Position numbers and translations under genes: made by a program. From Saccharothrix obliqua (lineage in GTDB: Bacteria; Actinomycetota; Actinomycetes; Mycobacteriales; Pseudonocardiaceae), in the NCBI RefSeq assembly GCF_019375475.1, contig NZ_JAHXGQ010000001.1, positions 496,001 through 560,000 of the forward strand: DNA of 64,000 nucleotides, read 5' to 3'. Positions 28,300-36,381 of the stretch are shown here, piece after piece. Every line of letters begins with the position of its first letter. Position 1 is the first letter of the stretch. The notes beneath the pieces are model-generated. The model did no database searches. It was not told where the DNA came from and saw only the letters and a list, made by a program, of their open reading frames with translations.

Positions 28300-29058
28300 T
28301 CAACCACGTTGGGCGGAGACGACCTCGGTGTCCACGATGCGCGGCGGGCTCGTGTCGGTCAGCGAGAACCGCTGCTCGACCCGCAACCACCGGCCCGAGC
28401 GCTCCTGCATCGACACCACCGCGAGCACCGTGCCGTCCGGCCGCAGCGCCGTCGACTCGGTGGTGATGGCCTGCACGCCGCTCCACGAGGCCGCGAAGTC
28501 CCGCGTGCTCGGGCCGACCAGCTCCGGGGTGAGCAGCCGGGCCGCGTCGGCGGGCTTGGCGGGCAGCAGCTCGTAGAACTGCCGCACCACGTCCACCTGC
28601 GGCTTGGACCGGGAGGCCGCCTCCTGCGGCGGCACCACCGGCCGGTCCGGCTCCATCGGCAGCTCCAGCGGCACCTCGTCCGCCGCCGGCGGCTGCGCCC
28701 GCACCGGCGGGCCGCCCAGTTCGGCGGCCAGCACGTCCGGCCGCAACGCCGAGGAGCCGGCGATGGCGGCGGGCGGCGCGACCGCGGGCGGTTCGGGACC
28801 GGCGTCCCGGTGGCTCGCCAGCAGCGCGGCCGTGGTGGTGAACGCGAGGAACACCGCCGCGCCGGTGGCCAGGCCCGCGACCTTGGCGGTGCGGTTGGTC
28901 GGCGGTGGCGGTGCCAGGTGGGCGGGCTCGGTGGCGGGCGCGCCCGCCCGACCGCGGGCCGGTGCCCGCAGCGGTGGGCGCTGCTTGCGGATCAGCTCGG
29001 CAACGGAGACCGAACCGGCCCGGTTGTGCCTGCGACCGCTCGTCGTAGGGCGCTGCAC
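28300..29058 (-). CDS. Membrane protein with SVAELI motif and kinase-type extracellular domain
   Basis: 252 residues from GTG 29058, chosen for the GAGGGAG site 6 nt upstream; a longer GTG start at 29109 is open. The N-terminus has GSVSVAELIRKQRP, then a membrane helix at about 58-77 (VAGLATGAAVFLAFTTTAAL). The C-terminal ~95 residues (VDVVRQFYELLPAKPADAAR onward) align by eye with the extracellular domain of the kinase at 24095-25663, with matching VRQFY/IRDYF, LLP/LMP, a Leu-Thr after ~10 residues, and a W-x-x-V turn. It may be a non-kinase partner sensing the same ligand. Function unknown. Confidence 0.75.
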   Translation of the reverse strand: MQRPTTSGRRHNRAGSVSVAELIRKQRPPLRAPARGRAGAPATEPAHLAPPPPTNRTAKVAGLATGAAVFLAFTTTAALLASHRDAGPEPPAVAPPAAIAGSSALRPDVLAAELGGPPVRAQPPAADEVPLELPMEPDRPVVPPQEAASRSKPQVDVVRQFYELLPAKPADAARLLTPELVGPSTRDFAASWSGVQAITTESTALRPDGTVLAVVSMQERSGRWLRVEQRFSLTDTSPPRIVDTEVVSAQRG

Positions 29059-29220
29059 TGGCGACTCCCTCGTACCCGTGTCGTCGCCAGCACTCGTACC
29101 GCGTGCCACCTGCGCGAAGCCAGCCGAACCCGTGGGTTCACCCTTTCGTGGCGGCCAGCGGTCGCGGGGTATCCCTCGTTCAGGCGATCAAGCCCGGAGG
29201 TGTGCGTTCGCTAACGACCG

Positions 29221-30123
29221 TTAGGCGCTGTCCACCAGCCGCTCGGCTTCGATCAACGGCTCACCCGAGGTCGCGAACACGAGCTGCCGCTTCTCCGTGG
29301 TCGTCGTGCCGTCTTTCCTGGTCACGTGCAGCGTGCTCACCGTGACGCCGCGGGTGGCGTCCACGGTGATCTCGCTGACCCGCACCGCCGCGACGTCGCC
29401 GATCCGGTGCTCGAGCTGCGCCTCGGCGTCCGGCCGGAACGCGGCGGACACCAGCGCGATCGCGGCGTCCACGTTCGCCGCGGCCTGCTCGAAGAACCGC
29501 TGCGTGCGCAGCACGAGGGCCGCGCCGTCCACCACGGCGGGCGCGTCGCCCGCCACGGTGGTCACGGTCGGCTGGGGCGCCGCGCCGGGCCGCTGGCCGA
29601 CGCCGGGCACGCCGTCCGGCACGGGCTCGCCCGGCGCGGTGTCGGGCACGACGGGCACGACGGCCGCCGGCTGCCGGGCCTCACCGGGCGACCAGGCGGC
29701 GTCCGCGCGGTCCACCCGCGGCACGTCCAGGCGGGCGGCGGTGGTCGGCGGCGTGGTGGTGGCCGCGGCGAACCCGCTGAGCAGCGGGCTCGCCGTGAGC
29801 TGGGCGGGCATCCCGATCCGCTGCTCGGGCGGGTGCACGCCGACCAGCTCGGCCGCCGCGTACGCCAGCCCGACCAGGACGGCGGCCGACGACAGGACGG
29901 CGAACCACGCGGCCCGCTTCCACGTCCGGGGCGGGGTGACGGACGCGGGCACCAGGCCGATGTTGAACTTGTGCAGGCCGACGACGTCGCTGTCGCACAG
30001 CGGGTCGCGGGTGCGCTGGAGCGGCAGCACGGGTTCGGGCGCGTCGCCCGCGGGCAGCCAGAGGACCGCCCGCTCGTCCGCCAGCCGGTGCCTGCCCGCT
30101 CGTGCCGGTTGCCCGAAGTCCAT
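29221..30123 (-). CDS. Single-pass membrane protein with extracellular NTF2-like domain
   Basis: 300 residues from ATG 30123 with a GGGAGGGATC site upstream. A cytoplasmic N-terminal ~85 residues precede one membrane helix at about 84-103 (AAWFAVLSSAAVLVGLAYAA). After a Pro/Ala/Val linker, the C-terminal ~100 residues (VLRTQRFFEQAAANVDAAIA onward) have the same helix-then-strand pattern as the two neighbouring external domains, ending in a strand-rich TVSTLHVTRKDGTTTTEKRQ. Homology is weaker than between the other two. No catalytic residue is evident. Function unknown. Confidence 0.72.
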   Translation of the reverse strand: MDFGQPARAGRHRLADERAVLWLPAGDAPEPVLPLQRTRDPLCDSDVVGLHKFNIGLVPASVTPPRTWKRAAWFAVLSSAAVLVGLAYAAAELVGVHPPEQRIGMPAQLTASPLLSGFAAATTTPPTTAARLDVPRVDRADAAWSPGEARQPAAVVPVVPDTAPGEPVPDGVPGVGQRPGAAPQPTVTTVAGDAPAVVDGAALVLRTQRFFEQAAANVDAAIALVSAAFRPDAEAQLEHRIGDVAAVRVSEITVDATRGVTVSTLHVTRKDGTTTTEKRQLVFATSGEPLIEAERLVDSA

Positions 30124-30295
30124 GGCTGTTGTGATCCCTCCCACCCCCGGCCCGCACGTGACTCGGGCCGAGATTCACCTGTTCAGGGCAGGGAACGAGG
30201 GGTGGGGCAGCCGGACCCTGCGCACGGCACAGGGTAGGTGCCGGGTCCCGGACCGGCCGGCCGGAGCAGCCCGGGGACACCCGACCCGGTGAAAC

Positions 30296-30616
30296 TCAGC
30301 CGCCGCTGTTCAGCTTCCGCCGGCTGCTCTGCAACGAGTTCGTGGCGGCGAAGCCCGCGCCACCCGCGATCAGGGCGCCGATGATGTCGGACGCGACGCC
30401 CCCGCCCGTGGTCATCAGCAGGCCGACCAGCGCGATGACCGTGGTCACGCCGGCCACGGTCCACCGGCTGCGCACGTACTGCGCGACCGGTGCGCCCGCG
30501 GCGCGCTTGGCCTTGGCCGCCGAGCCGAGCATGGCGAGGTAGCCGTCGTGTGCGAGCGTGGCGAGCACGCCGAGGATTGCGATGAGGCCCGTGATGAGGC
30601 CGATGACTCCGCCCAT
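30296..30616 (-). CDS. Small integral membrane protein
   Basis: 106 residues. Helices at about 3-22 ([20 protein letters not shown]), 55-70 ([16 protein letters not shown]) and 74-92, with a basic loop between the first two ([20 protein letters not shown]). No conserved motif is recognised. The gene has its own spacer on both sides and may be monocistronic. Confidence 0.7.
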   Translation of the reverse strand: MGGVIGLITGLIAILGVLATLAHDGYLAMLGSAAKAKRAAGAPVAQYVRSRWTVAGVTTVIALVGLLMTTGGGVASDIIGALIAGGAGFAATNSLQSSRRKLNSGG

Positions 30617-30680
30617 GCGTCCAGTGTGCCCGCCGTTATTCCGCTTGGACCATCGGTGATCGCCCTGATATGCCCCTGGT

Positions 30681-31748
30681 GTGGAGTTGTACTGGCATGA
30701 CGCCTGCCTGGAGCACGACACCGGGACCGGGCTGTGGGAGCTGCCGGGCCGGTGGGACTGGTTGGACGAACCCGAGCCGCACCCGGAGAACGCGGCCCGC
30801 CTGCGCACGTTCCGGCACGCGCTGGAGCACGGCCCGGTCGCGCCGCACCTCGCGTGGCGGGACGGCCGGTTCGCCACCGACGAGGAGCTGGGCCGCGTGC
30901 ACGCGGCGGAGTACCTGGCGGCCCTGCGCGCGGCGTGCGCGACCGGCGAGCGGGTGGCGCTGGAGACCAACACGGTCGTCGGCCCCGGCTCGTGGGACGC
31001 GATCCGCGCCGCGGCCGGCACGGCGCTCGCCGCGTACGAGGCGGTCGAGTCCGGCCGCACGCGCCTGGCGTACGCCCTGGTCCGCCCGCCCGGCCACCAC
31101 GCGCAACGCACGCGGCCCGACGGGTACTGCCTGGTCAACAACGCCGCCCTGGTCGCCGAGACGGCCCGCCGCGCCGGTCACCGGGTCGCCGTCCTCGACT
31201 GGGACGTCCACCACGGCAACGGCACGCAGGACGTCTTCGCGCACACCGACGAAGTGCTCACCGTGTCCGTGCACATGCGGCACGGCCCGTGGGGCGTGAA
31301 CCACCCGCAGACCGGCGGCCCCGAGGAGAACGACCGGGGCAACCTGAACGTCGAGCTGTCGCTCGGCGCGGGCGACACCGCCTACCGGCGTGCCCTGGCC
31401 GAGGTCGCGCTGCCCGCGATCCGGGCGCACGGCGCGGACTTCCTGGTGTGCGCCTCCGGTTTCGACGGCTCGGCGTTCGACCCGAACGGCAGGCACAACC
31501 TGACCGCCGCGGGGTACCGGGACATCGGCCGGGAGGTGGCGGCGCTGGCCCTCCCGACCGTCCTCACCCAGGAGGGCGGCTACCTGCGGGGGTACGCCGC
31601 CCTGTGCCTGCACGCGCTGGTCGAGGGCCTGGTCGGGACCGGCCCGCTGCTGGACGACCCCCTGGCCTACGTGCCCGACGACACCCAACTGGTGGACCGC
31701 GACCTGGCCCGCGCGACTAGCGGCCGAGCGGGCCGCGACCCAGCTTGA
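30681..31748 (+). CDS. Histone-deacetylase-family hydrolase (acetylpolyamine amidohydrolase-like)
   Basis: 355 residues from GTG 30681. The arginase/deacetylase fold motifs are in order: [35 protein letters not shown] (zinc-binding Asp and His), [14 protein letters not shown] (second zinc Asp), and [10 protein letters not shown] (Gly-Gly-Tyr; the Tyr stabilises the transition state). It is a Zn-dependent class II HDAC-like deacetylase. Bacterial members deacetylate acetylpolyamines, acetoin-related or protein lysine substrates; which one applies here is unknown. Its last 32 nt overlap the convergent chorismate mutase gene, so antisense effects between the two are possible. Confidence 0.93.
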   Translation: MELYWHDACLEHDTGTGLWELPGRWDWLDEPEPHPENAARLRTFRHALEHGPVAPHLAWRDGRFATDEELGRVHAAEYLAALRAACATGERVALETNTVVGPGSWDAIRAAAGTALAAYEAVESGRTRLAYALVRPPGHHAQRTRPDGYCLVNNAALVAETARRAGHRVAVLDWDVHHGNGTQDVFAHTDEVLTVSVHMRHGPWGVNHPQTGGPEENDRGNLNVELSLGAGDTAYRRALAEVALPAIRAHGADFLVCASGFDGSAFDPNGRHNLTAAGYRDIGREVAALALPTVLTQEGGYLRGYAALCLHALVEGLVGTGPLLDDPLAYVPDDTQLVDRDLARATSGRAGRDPA

Positions 31749-32007
31749 GCAGGATCATGGCCAGGTCCCGGCCCTCGGGGCCGAGTTCCCGGTAGCGGTT
31801 GAGCACGTCGATCTCCCGGTTGTGCACGATCTTGGTGCCGCCCGCGGCCATGCGGGCGGCGCCGATCGTGCGGGAGACGTCGACCCGCCGCTTGACGATC
31901 CGCAGCAGCTCGGCGTCCAGGAAGTCGATCTCCTGGCGCAGGGCGTCGATGTCGGGCGCGGGCTCGGTGTCGCCGGCCTGCGGGGTTGCGGTTCCGGTGC
32001 TGTTCAT
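31717..32007 (-). CDS. aroQ: Chorismate mutase (AroQ, intracellular actinobacterial type)
   Basis: 96 residues from ATG 32007 with GAGAGGTCACC upstream. It matches the Mycobacterium Rv0948c type: DIDALRQEIDFLDAELLRIV, KRRVDVSRTIGAARMAAGG, KIVHNREIDVLNRY and the C-terminal tail [11 protein letters not shown], which in Mycobacterium contacts DAHP synthase to boost activity. It converts chorismate to prephenate for Phe and Tyr. The gene is next to uvrD as in Rv0948c-Rv0949. Upstream on the same strand lie a Phe/Tyr-rich leader peptide and a terminator with alternative pairings, described separately, indicating attenuation by charged Phe/Tyr tRNA. Confidence 0.95.
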   Translation of the reverse strand: MNSTGTATPQAGDTEPAPDIDALRQEIDFLDAELLRIVKRRVDVSRTIGAARMAAGGTKIVHNREIDVLNRYRELGPEGRDLAMILLKLGRGPLGR

Positions 32008-32053
32008 CGAGGTGACCTCTCGACTCGGGTGGAATCCCGGCTCCCGGAAGCGA

Positions 32054-32137
32054 CGAAGCCCCGGAATCCGAGGACTCCGGGGCTTCGTGGGTGCTTTGTC
32101 AGCGCTGGCGTTCCACGGGAGCCGGAGTCCGGGTCCC
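32054..32137 (-). promoter_or_regulatory. Putative Phe/Tyr transcription attenuator of aroQ
   Basis: Read on the minus strand the elements come in order. Pause hairpin 1:2 is 32137-32117 (GGGACCCGG pairs with CCGGCTCCC with one mismatch, loop ACT), starting directly after the leader Tyr codon. Segment 2 (GGACTCCGG, 32130-32122) is perfectly complementary over 9 bp to segment 3 (CCGGAGTCC, 32080-32072), the antiterminator. Terminator 3:4 is a perfect 12-bp stem, 32087-32076 with 32065-32054, and 10-nt loop. Segment 3 covers the end of the terminator 5' arm and the loop, so 2:3 and 3:4 are exclusive. The arrangement is that of ribosome-mediated attenuators. Activity is inferred. Confidence 0.75.
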
Positions 32138-32167
32138 GTAGAAAAACTCGAAGTGAGCCACGCGCAC
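32099..32167 (-). CDS. 22-residue aromatic-rich leader peptide of aroQ
   Basis: A short ORF, GTG at 32167 to TGA at 32099, with the aromatic run HFEFFYG: three Phe and one Tyr codon within six residues, placed immediately before the attenuator pause hairpin. GTG 32161 is an alternative start. No ribosome site is seen. A CATGAT hexamer preceded by TGG lies so that transcription would begin at or next to the GTG, implying a leaderless message as is common in actinobacteria. Its product is expected to be a sensor of Phe/Tyr supply rather than a functional protein. Confidence 0.72.
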   Translation of the reverse strand: MRVAHFEFFYGTRTPAPVERQR

Positions 32168-32173
32168 GCCGTC

Positions 32174-32205
32174 ATCATGCCACAGCCCGGCGTTGTCGGT
32201 GTCAC
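32174..32205 (-). promoter_or_regulatory. Candidate promoter for the aroQ leader
   Basis: The -10-like CATGAT occupies 32179-32174 with TGG just before it (extended -10). GTGACA, one mismatch from the -35 consensus, lies at 32205-32200, giving a rather long 20-nt spacer. The predicted start falls at about the leader GTG. Confidence 0.45.
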
Positions 32206-32224
32206 CCGGTAACGTGAACCCACG

Positions 32225-34540
32225 ATGAGCGCCTTGTTCGACTTGCCGCCAAGTCCCCCCGCGTCGCGGTCCACCGAGCTGCTGGACGACCTCAACCCGG
32301 CCCAGCGCCGGGCGGTCGAGCACGCCGGCTCCCCGTTGCTGGTCGTCGCGGGCGCGGGCTCCGGCAAGACCCGCGTGCTCACCCGCCGGATCGCGTACCT
32401 GCTCGCGCACCGGGGCGTGCACCCGGGCGAGGTCATGGCGATCACCTTCACCAACAAGGCCGCGGCCGAGATGAAGGAGCGCGTCGCCGACCTGGTGGGC
32501 TCGCGCGCCCGCGCGATGTGGGTGTCGACGTTCCACTCCATGTGCGTCCGGGTGATGCGGCGTGACGCGAAGACTCTCGGCCTGTCGTCGAACTTCTCCA
32601 TCTACGACTCGGACGACACGCGCCGCCTCATCACGCTGGTCGCGCGCGACCTCGACCTGGACCCGAAGCGGTACCCGGCCCGCACGCTGGCCATCCACAT
32701 CTCGAACCTGAAGAACGAGCTGGTGGACGTCGAGACCGCCAAGGAGCGGGCGGGCAACGACCTGGAGCGCCGGGTCGCCGAGGTGTACGAGAGCTACCAG
32801 CGGCGGCTGGTCGAGTCGAACTCGCTGGACTTCGACGACCTGATCATGCGGACCGTCGAGCTGCTCCAGCGGCACCCGGACGTGGCCGAGCACTACCGCC
32901 GCCGGTTCCGGCACGTGCTGGTGGACGAGTACCAGGACACCAACCACGCGCAGTACACGCTGGTCCGCGAGCTGGTCGGCACCGGCGCGGACGGCGTGCC
33001 GCCCGCCGAGCTGTGCGTGGTGGGCGACGCCGACCAGTCGATCTACGCGTTCCGCGGCGCGACCATCCGCAACATCGTGGAGTTCGAGCGCGACTACCCG
33101 CAGGCCACGACGATCCTGCTGGAGCAGAACTACCGCTCCACGCAGAACATCCTGGCCGCCGCCAACGCGGTCATCTCGCGCAACCCGGACCGCCGGGACA
33201 AGCGCCTGTGGAGCGACCTGGGCGACGGGGAGAAGATCGTCGGCTACGTCGCGGACAACGAGCACGACGAGGCGGCGTTCGTCGCGGGCGAGATCGACCG
33301 GCTGGTGGACGGCGGCGAGGCGAACAACGGCGAGATCGCCGTGTTCTACCGGACCAACAACCAGTCCCGCGTGTTCGAGGAGATCTTCATCCGGCTGGGC
33401 CTGCCGTACCGGGTCGTCGGCGGTGTCCGGTTCTACGAGCGGCGCGAGGTGCGGGACGCGCTGGCGTACCTGCGCGCGCTCGCCAACCCCGACGACACGG
33501 TGTCGCTGCGCCGCATCCTGAACGTGCCCAAGCGGGGCATCGGCGACCGCGCCGAGGCGTGCGTGTCGACCTACGCGGAGCGCGAGCGGATCAGCTTCGC
33601 GCAGGCGTTGCGCGCGGCGGTCGAGGGCCGGGTGCCGCTGCTCAACCCCCGGTCGCAGCGGGCGATCGCGGGTTTCGTGGCGTTGCTGGACGAGCTGGGC
33701 GAGCTGGTGGCGCGTGGTGACGACGTGGCCGACGTGCTGGAGGCCGTGCTGGACCGCACCGCGTACCGGGCGGAGCTGGAGGCTAGCGACGACCCCCAGG
33801 ACCACACCCGCGTGGAGAACCTGAACGAACTGGTCACGGTGGCCCGCGAGTTCACCGACCTGGGTTCGGCGACGCAGGTGCCCGCCGAGGACGAGGGCCT
33901 GCCCGCGGAGGGCTCGCTGGCCGCGTTCCTGGAGCGCGTGTCGCTGGTCGCGGACGCCGACCAGGTGCCGGACGCGGAGTCCGACGGCGTGGTCACCCTG
34001 ATGACGCTGCACACCGCGAAGGGCCTGGAGTACCCGGTGGTGTTCTGCACCGGCTGGGAGGACGGCGTCTTCCCGCACATGCGCGCGCTGGGCGACCCGA
34101 CCGAGCTGGCCGAGGAGCGGCGGCTCGCGTACGTGGGCATCACGCGGGCGCGGCAGCGGCTGTACCTGTCGCGCGCGCTGGTGCGCTCGGCGTGGGGCCA
34201 GCCGTCGGCCAACCCGGCGTCCCGGTTCCTGGACGAGATCCCGGCCGACCTGGTCGAGTGGCGGCGGGTGGAGCCGAAGCGCTCCGCGCCGGCCGCGGCG
34301 ACCACGTGGGGCCGCCGCTCGGACGGCCCGTCGCGGCCCGCGCCGACCAACGCGGCGTGGAAGGACACGCCCGCGCTGAAGCTGGACGTCGGCGACCGCG
34401 TGAGCCACGACAAGTACGGGCTGGGCAGCGTCATCGCGGTGGACGGCACGGGCCCGCGCGCGACCGCCACGATCGACTTCGGCAGCGCGGGCAAGGTGCG
34501 GCTGATGCTCATCGGCGGCGTGCCGCTGGTGAAGCTCTGA
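32225..34540 (+). CDS. uvrD1: ATP-dependent DNA helicase UvrD/PcrA
   Basis: 771 residues. Superfamily 1 helicase motifs: Walker A VVAGAGSGKTRVLTRRIAYL, motif Ia ITFTNKAAAEMKERV, motif II VDEYQDTNHAQYTLV, motif III GDADQSIYAFRGA, motif IV EQNYRSTQNIL, motif V MTLHTAKGLEYPVVF and motif VI YVGITRARQRLYLS. The C-terminal ~60 residues form the Tudor-like domain of PcrA (LDVGDRVSHDKYGLGSVIAV). It unwinds 3'-5' in nucleotide excision and mismatch-type repair and removes RNA polymerase. The position next to aroQ equals Mycobacterium uvrD1. No LexA box is seen upstream. Confidence 0.97.
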   Translation: MSALFDLPPSPPASRSTELLDDLNPAQRRAVEHAGSPLLVVAGAGSGKTRVLTRRIAYLLAHRGVHPGEVMAITFTNKAAAEMKERVADLVGSRARAMWVSTFHSMCVRVMRRDAKTLGLSSNFSIYDSDDTRRLITLVARDLDLDPKRYPARTLAIHISNLKNELVDVETAKERAGNDLERRVAEVYESYQRRLVESNSLDFDDLIMRTVELLQRHPDVAEHYRRRFRHVLVDEYQDTNHAQYTLVRELVGTGADGVPPAELCVVGDADQSIYAFRGATIRNIVEFERDYPQATTILLEQNYRSTQNILAAANAVISRNPDRRDKRLWSDLGDGEKIVGYVADNEHDEAAFVAGEIDRLVDGGEANNGEIAVFYRTNNQSRVFEEIFIRLGLPYRVVGGVRFYERREVRDALAYLRALANPDDTVSLRRILNVPKRGIGDRAEACVSTYAERERISFAQALRAAVEGRVPLLNPRSQRAIAGFVALLDELGELVARGDDVADVLEAVLDRTAYRAELEASDDPQDHTRVENLNELVTVAREFTDLGSATQVPAEDEGLPAEGSLAAFLERVSLVADADQVPDAESDGVVTLMTLHTAKGLEYPVVFCTGWEDGVFPHMRALGDPTELAEERRLAYVGITRARQRLYLSRALVRSAWGQPSANPASRFLDEIPADLVEWRRVEPKRSAPAAATTWGRRSDGPSRPAPTNAAWKDTPALKLDVGDRVSHDKYGLGSVIAVDGTGPRATATIDFGSAGKVRLMLIGGVPLVKL

Positions 34541-34779
34541 CCCTCCCGGAGATACCGGAAGTCACGCGCAACCCGATTCGCACCCGCGCGTCTTAAGGGG
34601 TGTCCCAAGCGGATGACCGGGGCGTTCGGGGCGTTCCGGTCAGGGGGAGCCGCTTGCGGGTGAGGTGCGCGGGAGCCGTTTTCGGGGGCGGCGACCGCAC
34701 CGGGGGGAGACCCGGCGGAGGCGGCCACCTCCGGAGGTGTGCTCCCCGAGGGGTTGCTCCAGGGGTGGGCAGTACCGGG

Positions 34780-34814
34780 AAGGGCCCGGGTCGCGTGCGG
34801 CGACCCGGGCCCTT
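34780..34814. terminator. Bidirectional terminator between uvrD and the M23 gene
   Basis: A perfect 14-bp stem (AAGGGCCCGGGTCG and its complement) with a 7-nt loop, followed on the plus strand by CCTCCTCTT. It lies 19 nt past the M23 stop on the minus strand. The remainder of the 292-bp spacer (34541-34832) holds no recognised gene, only GC-rich sequence with GGGGCGTTC reiterations. Confidence 0.85.
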
Positions 34815-34832
34815 CCTCCTCTTGTACCGCGT

Positions 34833-35645
34833 TCAGACGCTGATGCCCCTGGCGTTCAGCCAGCTCAGCGGGTTGATCTTGGTCTTGGCGCTCGGCTCCC
34901 AGACCTCGAAGTGCAGGTGCGGGCCGGTGGAGAAGCCGCGGTTGCCCATCCGGGCGATCTGCTCGCCGGCCTGGACCTGCTGGCCCTGGCGCACCGAGTA
35001 GGTGTCGACGTGGCCGTAGACGGTGATCGTGCCGTCCTCGTGCTGGACGCGGACCCACAGGCCGAAACCGCTGGCCTGACCCGCCTCGATCACGACGCCG
35101 TCGGCGGCGGCCAGGATCGGCGTGCCGATCGGGCCCGCGATGTCGATGCCGTAGTGCATCTCGCCCCACCGGCCGCCGAAGCCGGAGGTGTACGTGCCGT
35201 TCGCGGGCCGGGAGAACTTGGGGCGCTTGGCCTCGGCCTCGGCCGCCTCGCGGTCCTCGGTGATCCGGGCGCTCTTGGCGAGCTTCTGCGCCTCGCCCGC
35301 CGTGTCGACGGTCTTCGCGACCGGCAGGACCTGCGGTGCGGCGGGGCCGGTGCCGCCGACGCCGAACGCGGCGGCGCCGTCGGAGGCGTTGGCGAGCGGG
35401 GTGATCTCGTCGGCCGCCGGTGCGTCGGAGCCGGAACCCAGGGCGTGCAGCGTCTGCCCGGCGCCCGCGGCGGCGAACGCGCCGACCGCGACGGCGGCGA
35501 CCACGATCCGGCCGCGCAACGCCGAGGGGGGCGGCGGGAGCCGGTGGGCGCCGGTGTCGCGCGAGGCGGCCGGAACGGCGCGTTCGGTCGCCTCGTCGAG
35601 CACTGCGGAACTGCTATGGCCGCCGGGGGAGCGGTGTCGGGACAA
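34833..35645 (-). CDS. M23-family (LytM) peptidase
   Basis: 270 residues from a TTG at 35645, selected by GGAAGG 7 nt upstream; no ATG or GTG fits the conserved length. A membrane anchor lies at about 45-65 (RIVVAAVAVGAFAAAGAG), followed by a coiled spacer (AGEAQKLAKSARITEDREAA). The LytM domain at about 165-265 keeps the zinc ligands: His and Asp in MHYGIDIAGP and the HLHFEVW pair. It cleaves or binds peptidoglycan cross-links at the cell surface. It corresponds to Rv0950c between uvrD1 and sucC. It is preceded by an unusually long 736-bp spacer. Confidence 0.92.
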   Translation of the reverse strand: MSRHRSPGGHSSSAVLDEATERAVPAASRDTGAHRLPPPPSALRGRIVVAAVAVGAFAAAGAGQTLHALGSGSDAPAADEITPLANASDGAAAFGVGGTGPAAPQVLPVAKTVDTAGEAQKLAKSARITEDREAAEAEAKRPKFSRPANGTYTSGFGGRWGEMHYGIDIAGPIGTPILAAADGVVIEAGQASGFGLWVRVQHEDGTITVYGHVDTYSVRQGQQVQAGEQIARMGNRGFSTGPHLHFEVWEPSAKTKINPLSWLNARGISV

Positions 35646-36381
35646 AACCTGGCCTTCCGTCTTCGGGGAGTCCGGTCGACACCGGGCGGGGGATCCCGGT
35701 TTGAGCCGGTCGGGGTACCGACTCGCTCTCCTGCTCGTGACCAGACCGTGACAACGGACCGGGGGACAGTAACGGGGCGGAAGGCTCGTAGGCAATCCCC
35801 GGCCCGGATGTCTACCGATTAGCGGTCGGCGCGCGAGTGGGCGGTTCGGGTGGTGACCCTGCGTCACGCCCGGCTCACGAAACCCCTCACTTACAGGCAC
35901 GATGTGGCCGACCATCGGGTCGACCATTCGAGTGATGACGGCCACGACCACGTGCGCAGGGCGGAAGACGTTCGACACCGAATGGTGACCTGAATCACGT
36001 ATCCGGTGCTCCACCGGGGCCAGTGACCCTGGGCCGACCGGAGGCGGCGCGCACCGCAAATCCCGCGACCGCGCCTTCGCAGCGCCCCCGACAGCACTGC
36101 GAAGGCCGGCCGGTGGTCCCCGTTGCCGTGCACCGCGCGACCTGGGTGCCCGGCACGCCACCCGCCAAAACCGGACCACGCCGACAGTCGCCCGATCGGG
36201 GGGAGTTCGACGTGGTGCCCCCGGGCCCCGCGCGAACGCGGCGCGTCACCGGCACGCCCACCCCGACGTCACGTCCCCCAGCACGTGACTGGGCGGCCGG
36301 CACCTCCCCCGTACACCATCAACCGCCACGGGCCCCGGACATTCCCGACCGGGCGGCGCAGCTTTGCTAGCGTCGGTCCCG
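35646..36381. other. Long intergenic region between divergent M23 and membrane protein genes
   Basis: 736 bp with no convincing gene. A possible 115-codon plus-strand ORF (36023-36370) has Arg/Pro-rich, unconserved-looking sequence and no ribosome site. Two operator-like palindromes are present: GTGACCCTGCGTCAC at 35853-35867 and GTGACCTGAATCAC at 35985-35998. The part from 35870 to 36010 is AT-richer than its surroundings and probably contains the promoters. A long structured 5' leader for the M23 message is possible but no known riboswitch was recognised. Confidence 0.6.
35985..35998. promoter_or_regulatory. Candidate CRP/GlxR-type binding site
   Basis: GTGA-N6-TCAC (GTGACCTGAATCAC) has the spacing and half-sites of CRP-family operators. 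It lies about 340 bp from the M23 start and 384 bp from the membrane protein start. In mycobacteria CRP controls some cell-wall hydrolase genes, which makes the M23 gene a reasonable target. Confidence 0.4.

Noticed and set aside
32054..32087. Simple terminator for uvrD's or another plus-strand transcript
   Set aside because: No plus-strand gene ends here; the matching leader ORF and alternative pairing on the minus strand explain the hairpin better.
35646..35900. c-di-AMP (ydaO) riboswitch before the M23 peptidase
   Set aside because: GC-rich hairpins and a GGCTCAAACC stretch are present, but I could not lay out the conserved ydaO core; a covariance search is needed.
36023..36370. 115-codon plus-strand ORF in the long spacer
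   Set aside because: No ribosome site, Arg/Pro/Thr-rich unconserved-looking sequence, and it ends inside the promoter zone of the next gene.
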